A DNA stretch of 64,000 nucleotides from Levilactobacillus huananensis (GCF_003946145.1 NZ_RHOC01000007.1:50861-114860), one strand, 5' to 3'. Shown: positions 50,557 to 60,064, counted from the first letter of the stretch. Notes: a model not told the origin generated them from the letters alone. Program-made: numbers and translations.

Positions 50557-50976
50557 TTAAACTGTCCAGTCGGCAGGATCCAAATGCTGTGGATTCTTTA
50601 CATAGCCGCGTGCATCCTTCGTAAAGCCAATCTTGGCATAGAAATCTTTAGCGTATAAAGATGCTAATAACACGGTGTGCAGCGTCTGCCCCAACTGGTC
50701 TTGAACCATCCCCAACAAATGCCGGCCGATCCCTTGGTACCGATAATCGGCATCGACGGCCAAATCGGCCACGTAAATAACATCGGCATAATCCGTCAAT
50801 CCGCGAATGTAGCCAACGACCTTGTCCCCATCCCAAGCCGTATATAAGAAGTCGGCATGGTCCAACATTCCCTGAAGCTTCTGCGGATCATTGGTCTGAC
50901 GGTGAAGCTCTGTCCGTAAAAGAAGATCTCTAAATGTGGCAACTTCTAACCTAGCCTCTAATTGATAAGTTATCAT
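50557..50976 (-). CDS. GNAT family N-acetyltransferase
   Basis: 139 residues, one GNAT domain. The acetyl-CoA loop is YRYQGIGRHLL at about 87-97, and the C-terminal AKDFYAKIGFTKDARGYV is typical. Substrate unknown. Monocistronic, 81 bases downstream of the MocR gene's end region and with its own terminator. Confidence 0.9.
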   Translation of the reverse strand: MITYQLEARLEVATFRDLLLRTELHRQTNDPQKLQGMLDHADFLYTAWDGDKVVGYIRGLTDYADVIYVADLAVDADYRYQGIGRHLLGMVQDQLGQTLHTVLLASLYAKDFYAKIGFTKDARGYVKNPQHLDPADWTV

Positions 50977-51057
50977 GTAATCGCCCTTTCTGATTGCTTA
51001 ACTAACTCTCAGTATAGGCAGATGACATGAGAGATGAAGTGACAGTTGATGACTAGT

Positions 51058-52446
51058 TTAAGCGGACAGTTCCTTTAGCGCTAGCACTAACTTGGCGACC
51101 CCTTGTCGAAACTTCGGTAACGCAAAGTGGGCAAACCCGACAATGTAGTAGCCGGGTTGTTTGTCTTGTAGCCAATACTGATCCATTTTCCGTAGATAAA
51201 GGTGCCGCCGCTCCAAGATTTCATCAAACTTAGTCGTTTCTTGTGGCCGTTTCAAACGAAAGACCAAGTGAATACCAGCCTCTCCAAAGCGAGCGGAAAT
51301 GAGCCCTCGCTGAACGAATGGCGTCAATTGTTCCTGTAAAAATGCATACTTCCGGCGATTCAAGCGCAAGGCCCGTGTGATGTGTCGACTATAAGCCCCC
51401 GAAGCCAAGAATTCTGCCGTCGCCGCCTGAATAATAGCCGCGACGCCATTGTTTTCATAGGCAAATACTTTCTGATAACTGGCCACCAACTGCGGCGGCA
51501 ACACCATAAAGCTGAGTCGCAATTCAGTCGAAATGGACTTGGAGAAACCGCCCAGATAAATAACCCGCTGAGCATCCAGTGAAGCCAAGGCCGGCATTGG
51601 TCGCATAGACACCGAAAACTCGCTGTCGTAATCATCCTCGATAATCAAGCCCTGCTTAGTCCGCATGACAGCTAGTAAAGACTGGCGGTTGGCTAATGGC
51701 ATCACTGGTCCCAAAGGAAATTGATGGGAGGGCGTCACGTAAACCAAGTTAACTGGTTCGGCCCGCAGGCGATCAACGTCCATCCCGGTTGTTTCTTCAA
51801 CTGGAATCAAGACCGGTTGACCGCCCTGACGTCGAATGGTTTCTAGTCCACTGCGATAGCCGGGATTTTCAAATCCAACTTTGAGTGGCGATTGAAATCG
51901 ATCTTGCATTAGCTGGGTCACCATAACCAGTGAAGCACTGTTACCGGCGGTGATCACCACTTGTTCCGGCTGGCAGTGCATCCCGCGCCGGCGGGCCAAG
52001 AGAGCCACAATTTCTTCTCGTAACGCGAGTGACCCTTGCCGCCGAATGGCGGTCTGGGGATCCCGCCGATCCTGGTCCTGAATAGCTCGTTCCAATGACC
52101 GCTTCCAAGCGGTCTTGGCATGCGTTTCTAGTAATGAGGCGGCATAGCCCAGTGAGAAATCAAAATCCGGCTGAACTAAATCACGGTCATGTTCGCTGAC
52201 CATCGACGACGTAACCAACGGCGTTTTGACAAAGAACCCCTGCTGGGGACGATTCTCGATTCGGTCCTCCGCCACGAGCTGTTCATAGGCATTCTCCACG
52301 GTCCCCTTAGAGACCGCCAGCTCAGTCGCCAGTGAGCGAATTGATGGCAACTTTCCCGTCAATTCGCCCCGATCCATTGCCGCAGAAAGCTGCTGGATCA
52401 ATTGCTCATATAGGGGCAGTGACCCTTTTTCTTGTAAAAAGTACAT
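51058..52446 (-). CDS. MocR/PdxR-type regulator: GntR HTH fused to aminotransferase
   Basis: 462 residues. A GntR winged helix (about 1-75: LPLYEQLIQQLSAAMDRGEL, SIRSLATELAVSKGTVENAY) is joined to a class I aminotransferase-like domain (about 110-460). The PLP lysine is in YLGGFSKSIS and the NxP-like site in TAGNSASL. Such proteins regulate by binding PLP or an aldimine; PdxR controls vitamin B6 genes. No pdxST genes are in the window, so the target is unknown. GGAGG gives seven-base spacing to ATG 52446. Confidence 0.92.
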   Translation of the reverse strand: MYFLQEKGSLPLYEQLIQQLSAAMDRGELTGKLPSIRSLATELAVSKGTVENAYEQLVAEDRIENRPQQGFFVKTPLVTSSMVSEHDRDLVQPDFDFSLGYAASLLETHAKTAWKRSLERAIQDQDRRDPQTAIRRQGSLALREEIVALLARRRGMHCQPEQVVITAGNSASLVMVTQLMQDRFQSPLKVGFENPGYRSGLETIRRQGGQPVLIPVEETTGMDVDRLRAEPVNLVYVTPSHQFPLGPVMPLANRQSLLAVMRTKQGLIIEDDYDSEFSVSMRPMPALASLDAQRVIYLGGFSKSISTELRLSFMVLPPQLVASYQKVFAYENNGVAAIIQAATAEFLASGAYSRHITRALRLNRRKYAFLQEQLTPFVQRGLISARFGEAGIHLVFRLKRPQETTKFDEILERRHLYLRKMDQYWLQDKQPGYYIVGFAHFALPKFRQGVAKLVLALKELSA

Positions 52447-52525
52447 CCCAAGCCCTCCCACTTCTCAATAACGATACCCTTAGTTTACCAGTAATCGTTA
52501 ACGCCTGTATGGCCTCTTTGAACGC

Positions 52526-52553
52526 AAAAAGCTCGTAGCACATGGCTACGAGC
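52526..52553 (-). terminator. Terminator of pst operon
   Basis: Minus strand GCTCGTAGC-CATGT-GCTACGAGC is a perfect nine-base stem followed by TTTTT, 22 bases after pstB. Confidence 0.9.
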
Positions 52554-52574
52554 AACTAACAGCTCTAAAAATAA

Positions 52575-53378
52575 CTACCCAAAACTTCCGGAAATATAAT
52601 CTTGCGTGACCGGAATCTGTGGATTGCTAAACATCGTCCCAGTTGGCGTATATTCCATAACGTGTCCGAGATGGAAAAAAGCACACTGGCTACTAATCCG
52701 CGCGGCTTGCTGCATGTTATGCGTCACGATGATGATCGTGTACTGCTTCTGCAGCTCCAGGAGAGTCTCCTCAACCTTAACTGTCGAGATCGGGTCCAGG
52801 GCACTACAAGGTTCATCCAGTAACAACACATCCGGCGCCATGGCAATCGAACGGGCAATACACAACCGTTGTTGTTGCCCACCGGAGAGGGACAGGGCAC
52901 TCTTATCGAGACTATCCTTCACCTCATCCCAAAGTGCGGCTCCTCGTAAACTCTTCTCGATGCGTTCCGTTAATTCAGTCTTATTCTTCACCCCGTTTGC
53001 CCGCAAAGCATAGGTGATATTCTCCCGAATAGATTTGGCAAAGGGATTCGGTCGTTGGAAAACCATCCCTATGTGCCGCCGAATCTCATAGATATTCACA
53101 TTTGGTTCATTGATATCAACACCGTGGTACCAGATCTTCCCCGTCACCGTGGCGATCGTATCATTCATTCGATTCAGCGAACGCAGGTAGGTGGACTTCC
53201 CAGAACCCGATGCGCCAATGAGTGCCGTAATCTGATTCTTAGGAAATGCCAAATTGGCATCATGCATGGCGTGATTGGTGCCATAGAAGACCTGCAAATT
53301 CTCCGTCTTCAATGCCAGAGAGGTCTGGTCGTCAAACGTTTGTACGGCAGTCTTATCAAATGAGTATTGTTTAAGCAT
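52575..53378 (-). CDS. pstB: Phosphate ABC transporter ATP-binding protein
   Basis: 267 residues. Walker A GASGSGKST, the PstB stretch RSLNRMND, Q-loop VFQRPNPFAKSI, signature LSGGQQQRLCIARSIA and Walker B VLLLDEPCSALDP. It energises high-affinity phosphate uptake. The start may be GTG 53384 or ATG 53381 or 53378; the last has the best spacing to GGGGG. A terminator follows directly, so a second pstB and phoU, common in lactobacilli, are absent from this transcript. Confidence 0.94.
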   Translation of the reverse strand: MLKQYSFDKTAVQTFDDQTSLALKTENLQVFYGTNHAMHDANLAFPKNQITALIGASGSGKSTYLRSLNRMNDTIATVTGKIWYHGVDINEPNVNIYEIRRHIGMVFQRPNPFAKSIRENITYALRANGVKNKTELTERIEKSLRGAALWDEVKDSLDKSALSLSGGQQQRLCIARSIAMAPDVLLLDEPCSALDPISTVKVEETLLELQKQYTIIIVTHNMQQAARISSQCAFFHLGHVMEYTPTGTMFSNPQIPVTQDYISGSFG

Positions 53379-53389
53379 CATCACACCCC

Positions 53390-54277
53390 CTACTTGCTGG
53401 CCGTAACCCGACGATACAGGTACGACCCGAGAACTCGTGCACCCAGATTAAAGAGCAACACCGCAATAATCAGCACAGCCGAGGCAGCGGCGGACAAGGC
53501 AGCGGCATTGCTGGCTAGTCCTTCTGTGTTCATCTTCCAAATGTGAACTGCCAGCGTCTCGGCTGGTCGGAATGGATTAAGCGGGCTCGCTGCGTCCATT
53601 GGATTCCAGTCGGCAAAGTTGGTCACTGGCGCGCTTTGGCCAGCCGTGTAAATCAAGGCAGCGGCTTCCCCAAACACCCGGCCGGCGCTCAAAACAACTC
53701 CAGTCACAATCCCAGGTAGCGCCACAGGGAGAATGATCCCCACTTCAGTCTTCCATTTTGACAACCCCAAGGAGAGACCGGCTTCCCGTTGACTACGAGG
53801 AACGGCACTGAGCGATTCCTCAATGTTCCGTGTTAACAGTGGCAGGTTGAAGAAGGTCAGAGCAATGGCTCCAGAAATAACCGAGAACCCAATCTTGAAC
53901 TTAACGACAAAGAGTAAGAACCCAAACAGCCCGACAACAACGGATGGTAGGGAACTGAGAACTTCGATGGCTGACCGAATGAGGCTGGTCCGCCAGTTAT
54001 CTTTAGCGTATTCTGCCAGGTAGATCCCGGCTCCCAATGAGATGGGAATGGAAATCAACATCGTCAAGACCAGCAGGTAGAAGGAATTGAACAGTTGGAC
54101 CCCAATTCCCCCGGTGCCATCAAAGGAGTCCGTAGCTCCGGTCAAGAAGCTCCAGCTCACGTGTGGCAGTCCCTTGATAAGGATATAGGCCAACAGGAAG
54201 AAGAGGATCCCAACCACAATGGCGACAATGAGATCAATGATTACCGTGGCAATCATATCTTTACGTTTAGCGTTCAT
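53390..54277 (-). CDS. pstA: Phosphate ABC transporter permease PstA
   Basis: 295 residues, six membrane segments, the binding-protein-dependent permease loop EAGLSLGLSKWKTEVGIILP near 180. Forms the channel with PstC. ATG 54277 has GAGGGGG upstream and overlaps the pstC stop by 11 bases, so coupled. Confidence 0.93.
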   Translation of the reverse strand: MNAKRKDMIATVIIDLIVAIVVGILFFLLAYILIKGLPHVSWSFLTGATDSFDGTGGIGVQLFNSFYLLVLTMLISIPISLGAGIYLAEYAKDNWRTSLIRSAIEVLSSLPSVVVGLFGFLLFVVKFKIGFSVISGAIALTFFNLPLLTRNIEESLSAVPRSQREAGLSLGLSKWKTEVGIILPVALPGIVTGVVLSAGRVFGEAAALIYTAGQSAPVTNFADWNPMDAASPLNPFRPAETLAVHIWKMNTEGLASNAAALSAAASAVLIIAVLLFNLGARVLGSYLYRRVTASK

Positions 54278-55220
54278 GTTTGAGTTGCCCCCTCTTTGCA
54301 ATGACCCGTACCAGGGCGTTGAAGAATAGTGACATGAGTAACAGGATCAGCGCTAATGACCACAGGGCGTTGTTAGGCAACGTGCCATCGATGGTATCCC
54401 CAATCCCAGTTGTTAATTGACTCGTCAACGTGGACGCTGCCGAAATCAAATCCTTAGGCATTACGGCAGCGTTCCCAATCACCATTTGAACGGCTAAGGC
54501 TTCCCCAAAAGCCCGGGCCATCCCGAAGATGACGGCGGTCAAAATCCCTGGTGTTGCTGACCGAAGAATAACCTTAGATACCGTTTGCCACCGGGTTGCT
54601 CCCAAGGCGAGTGACGCTTCCTTGTAGTAACGCGGCACCGCCCGCAAGCTATCCACCGTCATTGACGTAATCGTTGGGAGTACCATCACAAACAGCACGA
54701 AGGTTGCCGAGATAATTCCGAATCCGGACCCTCCAACCAAGTGCCGCATGAAGGGAACCACAACTGCCAGTCCAATGAACCCATAGACCACGGAAGGAAT
54801 CCCAACCAGTAATTCAATTACGGGTTGGAGAAATTTCCGGCCCTTATTGGGTGAGATTTCAGTCATGAAGATGGCGGTCCCAACAGCGAATGGCGTTGCC
54901 ACAATTGCAGCGGCGAACGTCACAGCAAAGGACCCCACAATCATGGGTAACGCGCCGATCTTACCTTGGCTTGGCGACCAGTCGGTGCCAGACAAGAACT
55001 TCCAGAGACTCACGTGATTTTGCGTAAAGGTGGCAATCCCCTTTGAGGTGATAAACCACAGCATTGAAGCTACGACCAGGATAATGACCCCAATACAGAG
55101 ATAACTGATCCCCCGGCCAATCCAATCTTCACGAGTCGCTCGAGTGGCATGGTGCAGGCGCTTGGACCATTCCTGTGATTGGGTATCTTGTTTCTTAAGT
55201 TGAAAATTTGTTTGCTCCAT
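54267..55220 (-). CDS. pstC: Phosphate ABC transporter permease PstC
   Basis: 317 residues, six membrane segments with a polar N-terminus of about 40 residues. The EAA loop is KEASLALGATRWQTVSKVIL. ATG 55220 has GGGGGGAG seven bases upstream; the frame upstream is not supported. Partner of PstA. Confidence 0.93.
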   Translation of the reverse strand: MEQTNFQLKKQDTQSQEWSKRLHHATRATREDWIGRGISYLCIGVIILVVASMLWFITSKGIATFTQNHVSLWKFLSGTDWSPSQGKIGALPMIVGSFAVTFAAAIVATPFAVGTAIFMTEISPNKGRKFLQPVIELLVGIPSVVYGFIGLAVVVPFMRHLVGGSGFGIISATFVLFVMVLPTITSMTVDSLRAVPRYYKEASLALGATRWQTVSKVILRSATPGILTAVIFGMARAFGEALAVQMVIGNAAVMPKDLISAASTLTSQLTTGIGDTIDGTLPNNALWSLALILLLMSLFFNALVRVIAKRGQLKHER

Positions 55221-55308
55221 AAGTTGACTCCCCCCTTTTAAAAAAGGTGAAAGTGCTTCAACCGCACCTTCACCCCATTTCAACATCTTCTAAATCCGCT
55301 CTGGATGC

Positions 55309-56199
55309 TTAGTTCTGGGTAACGACACCCTTAGCGTCCTTCGTCACTTTCATGTCATGGATACTGATGTAACCCATGTCCTTAACCAAGCTGTCTTGAA
55401 CGGTCTTGGAATCCATGTACTTCAGGAAGGCAGTGGTTGCCTTGTCAGGCGTGCCCTTCGTGTACATGTGTTCGTAGGACCAGATCTTCCACTTGTTCGT
55501 TTCAACGTTGTTGTCTGTTGGCGTCACGTTGTCGATAGAAACGGCTTGGAGCTTGTTCGTGAAGTATGAGAAGGCCAAGTAACTTACGGCCCCTGGCGTC
55601 GTCGAAACGATCTTTTGTACGGCACCGTTAGAGTCTTGTTCTTGAGACTTTACGGCATCAGTTCCCTTTAAAACGGCATTTTCGAAAGTTGCTCGCGTGC
55701 CACTACCTTGGGCCCGGTTGATGATAACGATCTTTTCGTCCTTACCGCCAACTTCTTTCCAGTTAGTAATCTTCCCGGTAAAGATTTGCTTCAATTGTGC
55801 CATCTTTAAGTTCTTAATCCCGGTATCCTTGTTGACAACTGGGGCCATCCCCACGACTGCAACCTTGTGGTCGGTCAATTTGTCAGCCTTGATGCCGTCT
55901 TTTTCTTCGGCAAAAATGTCAGAATCACCAATAGAAACCGCACCGGCTTGGACCTGGCTCAGCCCAGTTCCGGAACCCCCACCTTGCACAGTCAAGTTAA
56001 CCTTGCTGTTCTTGGCAGTGAAGTTTGACCCGGCCTTGGCAGCTAATGGTTGTAATGCCGTTGAACCAACGGCCGTAACCTTTCCTGAAAGCGCTGCGCT
56101 ACTTTCCTTACTGCTAGTTGAACTAGCGGCCTTGCCACATCCAACTAAAAGTAAACTAATTGCTGCAATCCCCATTGCTAATTTTGATCCCTTATTCAT
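55309..56199 (-). CDS. pstS: Phosphate-binding lipoprotein PstS
   Basis: 296 residues. Lipoprotein signal ending in LLLVGCG (Cys21). The phosphate-binding fold shows GSTALQPL, GGGSGTGLSQVQAG, and NRAQGSGTRATFENAVL, all ligand loops of PstS. Anchored outside the membrane, it delivers phosphate to PstCA. ATG 56199 has GGAGTG upstream and starts the signal peptide. First gene of the operon with a Pho-box-like promoter. Confidence 0.95.
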   Translation of the reverse strand: MNKGSKLAMGIAAISLLLVGCGKAASSTSSKESSAALSGKVTAVGSTALQPLAAKAGSNFTAKNSKVNLTVQGGGSGTGLSQVQAGAVSIGDSDIFAEEKDGIKADKLTDHKVAVVGMAPVVNKDTGIKNLKMAQLKQIFTGKITNWKEVGGKDEKIVIINRAQGSGTRATFENAVLKGTDAVKSQEQDSNGAVQKIVSTTPGAVSYLAFSYFTNKLQAVSIDNVTPTDNNVETNKWKIWSYEHMYTKGTPDKATTAFLKYMDSKTVQDSLVKDMGYISIHDMKVTKDAKGVVTQN

Positions 56200-56296
56200 C
56201 TCTGTCACTCCATGTCTTTGAGATAGTAGAACCATCCAAAGCCAACTTGCACCCCGAATGCCTCCCCTTAACTTACAACCCTGATTCTAAGCGATG

Positions 56297-56337
56297 AATA
56301 TATAGTAATCGTCGCAATCGTGTAAATTTTCGGTAAA
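56297..56337 (-). promoter_or_regulatory. pstS promoter with PhoP-box-like repeats
   Basis: On the minus strand TTTACC (56332-56337) and TTTACA (56321-56326) are spaced 11 bases start to start, as in PhoP boxes of Firmicutes (TTNACA-N5 repeats). TATATT (56297-56302) serves as -10, 18 bases below. Phosphate-starvation control by a PhoPR-type system is inferred. Confidence 0.6.
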
Positions 56338-56548
56338 TGTTGGGGAAATCCGCATAATTTTTCTAATAATTAGATGGTTAATACCCAAACACGATTGTTA
56401 TGACAATTAGTTCGATGATATGTTAACGTTTTACTTCAAAATGCTCTTTATCATTGGGTCACTTGTTAACCAGACGCCTCGTCTGTCAAGGAGAATAATT
56501 GCGCGATTAAAGTCGAATGACTAGAATGAAACTAAGGGGTGATCACAA

Positions 56549-56899
56549 GTGGCAAAAAAAAGTGAAAAAAAAGAACGGCAAGCGATTATCATTGATATGA
56601 ATGACTTTCTCATGGACTATGCTGCCATTAAATTAGGTAAACAACATGACCTGGCACAACGCGTTTCGGCTGCTGCTAAAGATGATCTGACCAAGCTCGA
56701 CGAGCTCTTCAAGGACAACGGGATCGGCCGTCGTACTAAGTATTTGGACCTCGCTGCAGGTTTCTTGCGTGACAAAGCCGATGCCGAAGGTGAGTCAGAC
56801 AACCAGAACTTCGATCAAGAAAGTCAGCAACTCGGACAAGAAGCCATAGCCTACCTCGCCAGCCACGCACAGGACTTTGATCGCTGGGAAGACGAATAA
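56549..56899 (+). CDS. Conserved acidic protein of unknown function
   Basis: 116 residues, basic N-terminal ten (AKKSEKKERQ) then helical and acidic, with KYLDLAAGFLRDKADAEGE. No known motif. GTG 56549 follows AAGGGGTGAT. Divergent from pst. The strong bidirectional terminator at 56974 follows. Confidence 0.72.
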   Translation: MAKKSEKKERQAIIIDMNDFLMDYAAIKLGKQHDLAQRVSAAAKDDLTKLDELFKDNGIGRRTKYLDLAAGFLRDKADAEGESDNQNFDQESQQLGQEAIAYLASHAQDFDRWEDE

Positions 56900-56973
56900 A
56901 GGTGTCTAGCCGGTAAACCTTAAGTATAGTTGTTACCTTCTGCAACACGTTTCAACGCTATAGATTAGTCAAA

Positions 56974-57010
56974 AAAACGGGTTGTGACGTCAAACGTCAC
57001 AACCCGTTTT
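56974..57010. terminator. Bidirectional terminator
   Basis: AAAACGGGTTGTGACGT-CAA-ACGTCACAACCCGTTTT is a perfect 17-base stem bounded by A and T runs, between converging genes. Confidence 0.92.
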
Positions 57011-57011
57011 T

Positions 57012-57215
57012 CTATTGCCACTGCCACAGATCCGCTTTCATTTGTGTGGCGATAATCTTGGACAGCATATCAATCAGTTGATCAGGCATATAAGTTGCCG
57101 CGTCAAATGACGTGGTCTGCTCGTTAATTTCAGTAATGATCAACCCTTCATGGGCTAATTGTAACCCATACTTTGGGGCAATCCGACAGAGTCTATCGAC
57201 CTGTTCTTCATTCAT
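57012..57215 (-). CDS. Small conserved protein of unknown function
   Basis: 67 residues, acidic, with RIAPKYGLQLAHEGLIITEI and helical PDQLIDMLSKIIATQ. No membrane segment. GAGGG precedes the ATG. Monocistronic. Unknown. Confidence 0.65.
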   Translation of the reverse strand: MNEEQVDRLCRIAPKYGLQLAHEGLIITEINEQTTSFDAATYMPDQLIDMLSKIIATQMKADLWQWQ

Positions 57216-57279
57216 AGTGCCATCCCTCGTTTCACTTCATTAAGTCGAGCTTAACGAATCCTAACGAGTGGGTCAAGGC

Positions 57280-57546
57280 TTAGTAATCACAATACTGATC
57301 CTTGACAAGCTGTTGATGGATAGCGGTCGCCAATTGGGCTTCGTCAGGACCATCCGTCACGATTCGAATGAATTTCCCACCATAATTGCCAAGCGTTGCG
57401 ATTTCAACTTGTTCTCGGGGATTAATTTCGATGTCACGAACCTTAATCGTGGCCTTACTCGTGTGTCGTTGACAGATCCGTTGAAGCGCAGACGCTTCAT
57501 CAATTGCAGTTATCTCTTCGTGTAGCGGAAAGCCAATTGTTTTCAT
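57280..57546 (-). CDS. HPr-like fold protein without phosphorylation sites
   Basis: 88 residues. The C-terminal half, VRDIEINPREQVEIATLGNY then GGKFIRIVTDGPDEAQLATAI, follows the HPr strand-helix pattern (VNLKSIMGVMSLG..ADEAEAIAAI). By this alignment His15 of HPr corresponds to Ala14 and Ser46 to Glu45. It is thus unlikely to pass phosphate in the PTS and may be a regulator. Homology to HPr is my inference from pattern. Confidence 0.6.
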   Translation of the reverse strand: MKTIGFPLHEEITAIDEASALQRICQRHTSKATIKVRDIEINPREQVEIATLGNYGGKFIRIVTDGPDEAQLATAIHQQLVKDQYCDY

Positions 57547-57700
57547 CCAATATCACCTCGCTTCTTATTGTAAGCGATTTCATAGATTTTGCCAATCCCC
57601 TTGACTCACTTTTCACGCTCGTTAGCCAATCGCGAACACGCGTTCAAACCCACCGTAAAATGTGGTATGCTGATTATCAGCAAAAGGAGGTGACGATTGA

Positions 57701-60064
57701 ATGCCAATTAAATTAGGGGTACGCGAATTAGTCGAATTCACTTTACGAACCGGCGACCTGGGCACAACCAGTAACAGTCAAAACACGGCGTTATTAGGAG
57801 CCCGCATTCATCGTCGTCTACAAAAACAGCGTGGGGCCGACTACCAGAAGGAATACTATCTGGATAAGACACTCACGCTCAATGGCAACGCGTACCTACT
57901 CCACGGACGTGCAGACGGTGTGACCCTGACGGATGGTCAAGCCAGTATCGAGGAAATCAAAACTTCTGAAACGATCTTCGCTAATCTCAGCACCAATACC
58001 CTCACGCTCTACTGGGGTCAGGTCAAGCTCTACGCCTACCTCTTAATGGACCATGAACCGGACTTAGACCAGGTCACCCTTACCCTGACTTACTTTCAAA
58101 CCAACACGGAAACTACCACGCAGACAGACCAAACCATCACCCGGCAGGAAGCCCAAGAATTCTTTGACAAGGTCATCGACGAATACGTCACCTGGCTCAA
58201 GTTCAGAGCGGACCTCCGCGATCGCCGCGACCCGACCATTCAACAGCTTACCTTCCCCTTTGGCGAGTATCGACCAGGTCAACGGGAACTCGCCGTTGCC
58301 GTGTACAAGACCATTCTCACCAGCAAGCGTCTCTTTGCTGAAGCACCGACTGGTACTGGAAAAACGATTTCCACACTCTTTCCCACCATTAAAGCTATCG
58401 GCGAAGGGGTGATCCAACGCATCTTCTATCTCACTGCTAAACAGAGTACTCGGTCCGTCGCCGAAGAGGCCCTCGACCTCATGGCTTCCCAGGGACTCTT
58501 ACTTAAAAGTATCACGCTGACGGCGAAGGCAAAGATCACCTTCCCCGAGGAAGCCGACCTGTTGCCTGAAGAGAATCCGTATATGTTAGGTTATTATGAT
58601 CGCTTAAAACCAGCACTTCTAGATCTCATTCAAAATAACGATCAGCTGACCCGCTCTGTGATCGAGACTTACGCGCGCAAACATACGCTTGATCCCTTTG
58701 AATTTCAATTGGATGCAAGTCTCTTTTGTGACGTCATCATCGGCGATTATAATTACCTCTTCGATCCACAAGTCCACTTACAGCGGTTCTTCACAACCGA
58801 GGATCCCGATAACTTCTTTCTAATTGACGAAGCCCACAACTTGGTCAGCCGTTCGCGTGACATGTACTCCGCTGAGCTAACTACACGCCCCCTAGACCAG
58901 CTCATCGAACAAAGTCGGGACTTGGATCAGGCAACCCCAAAACTTCGCCGTCGCCTGCAAGATTTGCGAGCGACCTTTAGCGATATCGCGGCTCCACTCC
59001 TGGCCGATGACCGCGATGACAGTACTTTCCTAACCCCTCCAGAGGCAATCGACCATGATCTTGGCCGACTGGTAGAAGCTATTCACGACTGGCTTGTCGA
59101 TCAACCCCACACCCCCTTTACCCAGGCCATTCTGGATTACTACTTTGCCGCTATCAGCTACCAACGAATTAGCGACTACTACGATGACACCTACCGTATG
59201 CGACTCACCATTGCAGATGGCAACATTACGCTCAAACAACTTTGTCTTGACCCTAGTGCTTTTCTATCAGACAGTCTGGCTCTGGGCCACGGTGCCGTCC
59301 TCTTCTCGGCAACACTGTCACCAATGGACTACTATCAGCGGGTGCTCGGCGGCAATGAGGACAGCCTGGCTTATCAACTCACGTCACCATTCAAGCCACA
59401 ACATCAGGCAATCCTTGTCACCAACTACATTCAAACCACCTATAAACAACGGGATGCCAACCTGGCCAATATCCTATTGGCTATCAAAACCCTAGTCGAC
59501 GGCAAGACCGGGAACTATCTGATCTTTCTGCCGTCCTATCACTACCTCCTCGATGTTAGCCAGGCCTTTACAATGGCCTACCCCCACTTAAAAACGGTCG
59601 TCCAACAGGCTCAGATGACTGAGGCCGATCGCGCTGCTTTTCTGGAAAACTTCATCCCTAATCCCCAATCAACATTGGTAGGATTCGCCTTGCTAGGCGG
59701 GATCTTCGCCGAAGGGATCGATCTCAAGGCTGACCGACTCATTGGTGTCGGCGTCGTTAGCGTCGGTTTACCCGGTATCAATCCGGAAACCGATCTCCTA
59801 CGCGACTACTTTGACCAACAATCGCATCAAGGATTTGCCTTCGCCTATCAGCTACCAGGCCTAAACAATGTCTTCCAAGCCGCGGGTCGACTGATTCGGG
59901 GATCCAAAGACGTCGGCATTATTCTACTTATGGACCAGCGTTTCAGCAGTCCCCGCTACACGCACTTATATCCCCAACACTGGCAACATTTCCATCGACT
60001 TTACCGTCCGGAACAACTCACCAGTGCCGTTCAAAATTTCTGGCATCAGGAGGTCTCGCCATGA
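57701..60064 (+). CDS. PD-(D/E)XK nuclease fused to XPD/DinG-like helicase lacking Fe-S cysteines
   Basis: 787 residues. The N-terminal nuclease (about 1-170) has His36, Asp72 in GRADGV, Glu85-x-Lys87 in EEIKT and Gln107-xxx-Tyr111 in GQVKLY, the RecB/Cas4-like set. The helicase part has Walker A EAPTGTGKT at 214-222 and DEAH at 376-379, with the late motif QAAGRLIRG. Relatives place four cysteines between motifs Ia and II (KICF..CNP..CPYA..CPFEF) for a 4Fe-4S cluster; here these are KITF, LPE, NPYM and LDPFEF, without cysteine. AAAGGAGGTGA precedes the ATG. Its end overlaps the next gene (ATGA). Confidence 0.9.
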   Translation: MPIKLGVRELVEFTLRTGDLGTTSNSQNTALLGARIHRRLQKQRGADYQKEYYLDKTLTLNGNAYLLHGRADGVTLTDGQASIEEIKTSETIFANLSTNTLTLYWGQVKLYAYLLMDHEPDLDQVTLTLTYFQTNTETTTQTDQTITRQEAQEFFDKVIDEYVTWLKFRADLRDRRDPTIQQLTFPFGEYRPGQRELAVAVYKTILTSKRLFAEAPTGTGKTISTLFPTIKAIGEGVIQRIFYLTAKQSTRSVAEEALDLMASQGLLLKSITLTAKAKITFPEEADLLPEENPYMLGYYDRLKPALLDLIQNNDQLTRSVIETYARKHTLDPFEFQLDASLFCDVIIGDYNYLFDPQVHLQRFFTTEDPDNFFLIDEAHNLVSRSRDMYSAELTTRPLDQLIEQSRDLDQATPKLRRRLQDLRATFSDIAAPLLADDRDDSTFLTPPEAIDHDLGRLVEAIHDWLVDQPHTPFTQAILDYYFAAISYQRISDYYDDTYRMRLTIADGNITLKQLCLDPSAFLSDSLALGHGAVLFSATLSPMDYYQRVLGGNEDSLAYQLTSPFKPQHQAILVTNYIQTTYKQRDANLANILLAIKTLVDGKTGNYLIFLPSYHYLLDVSQAFTMAYPHLKTVVQQAQMTEADRAAFLENFIPNPQSTLVGFALLGGIFAEGIDLKADRLIGVGVVSVGLPGINPETDLLRDYFDQQSHQGFAFAYQLPGLNNVFQAAGRLIRGSKDVGIILLMDQRFSSPRYTHLYPQHWQHFHRLYRPEQLTSAVQNFWHQEVSP

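Noticed and set aside
58064..58417. Minus-strand frame inside the helicase gene
   Set aside because: Shadow of a conserved gene; no ribosome site.
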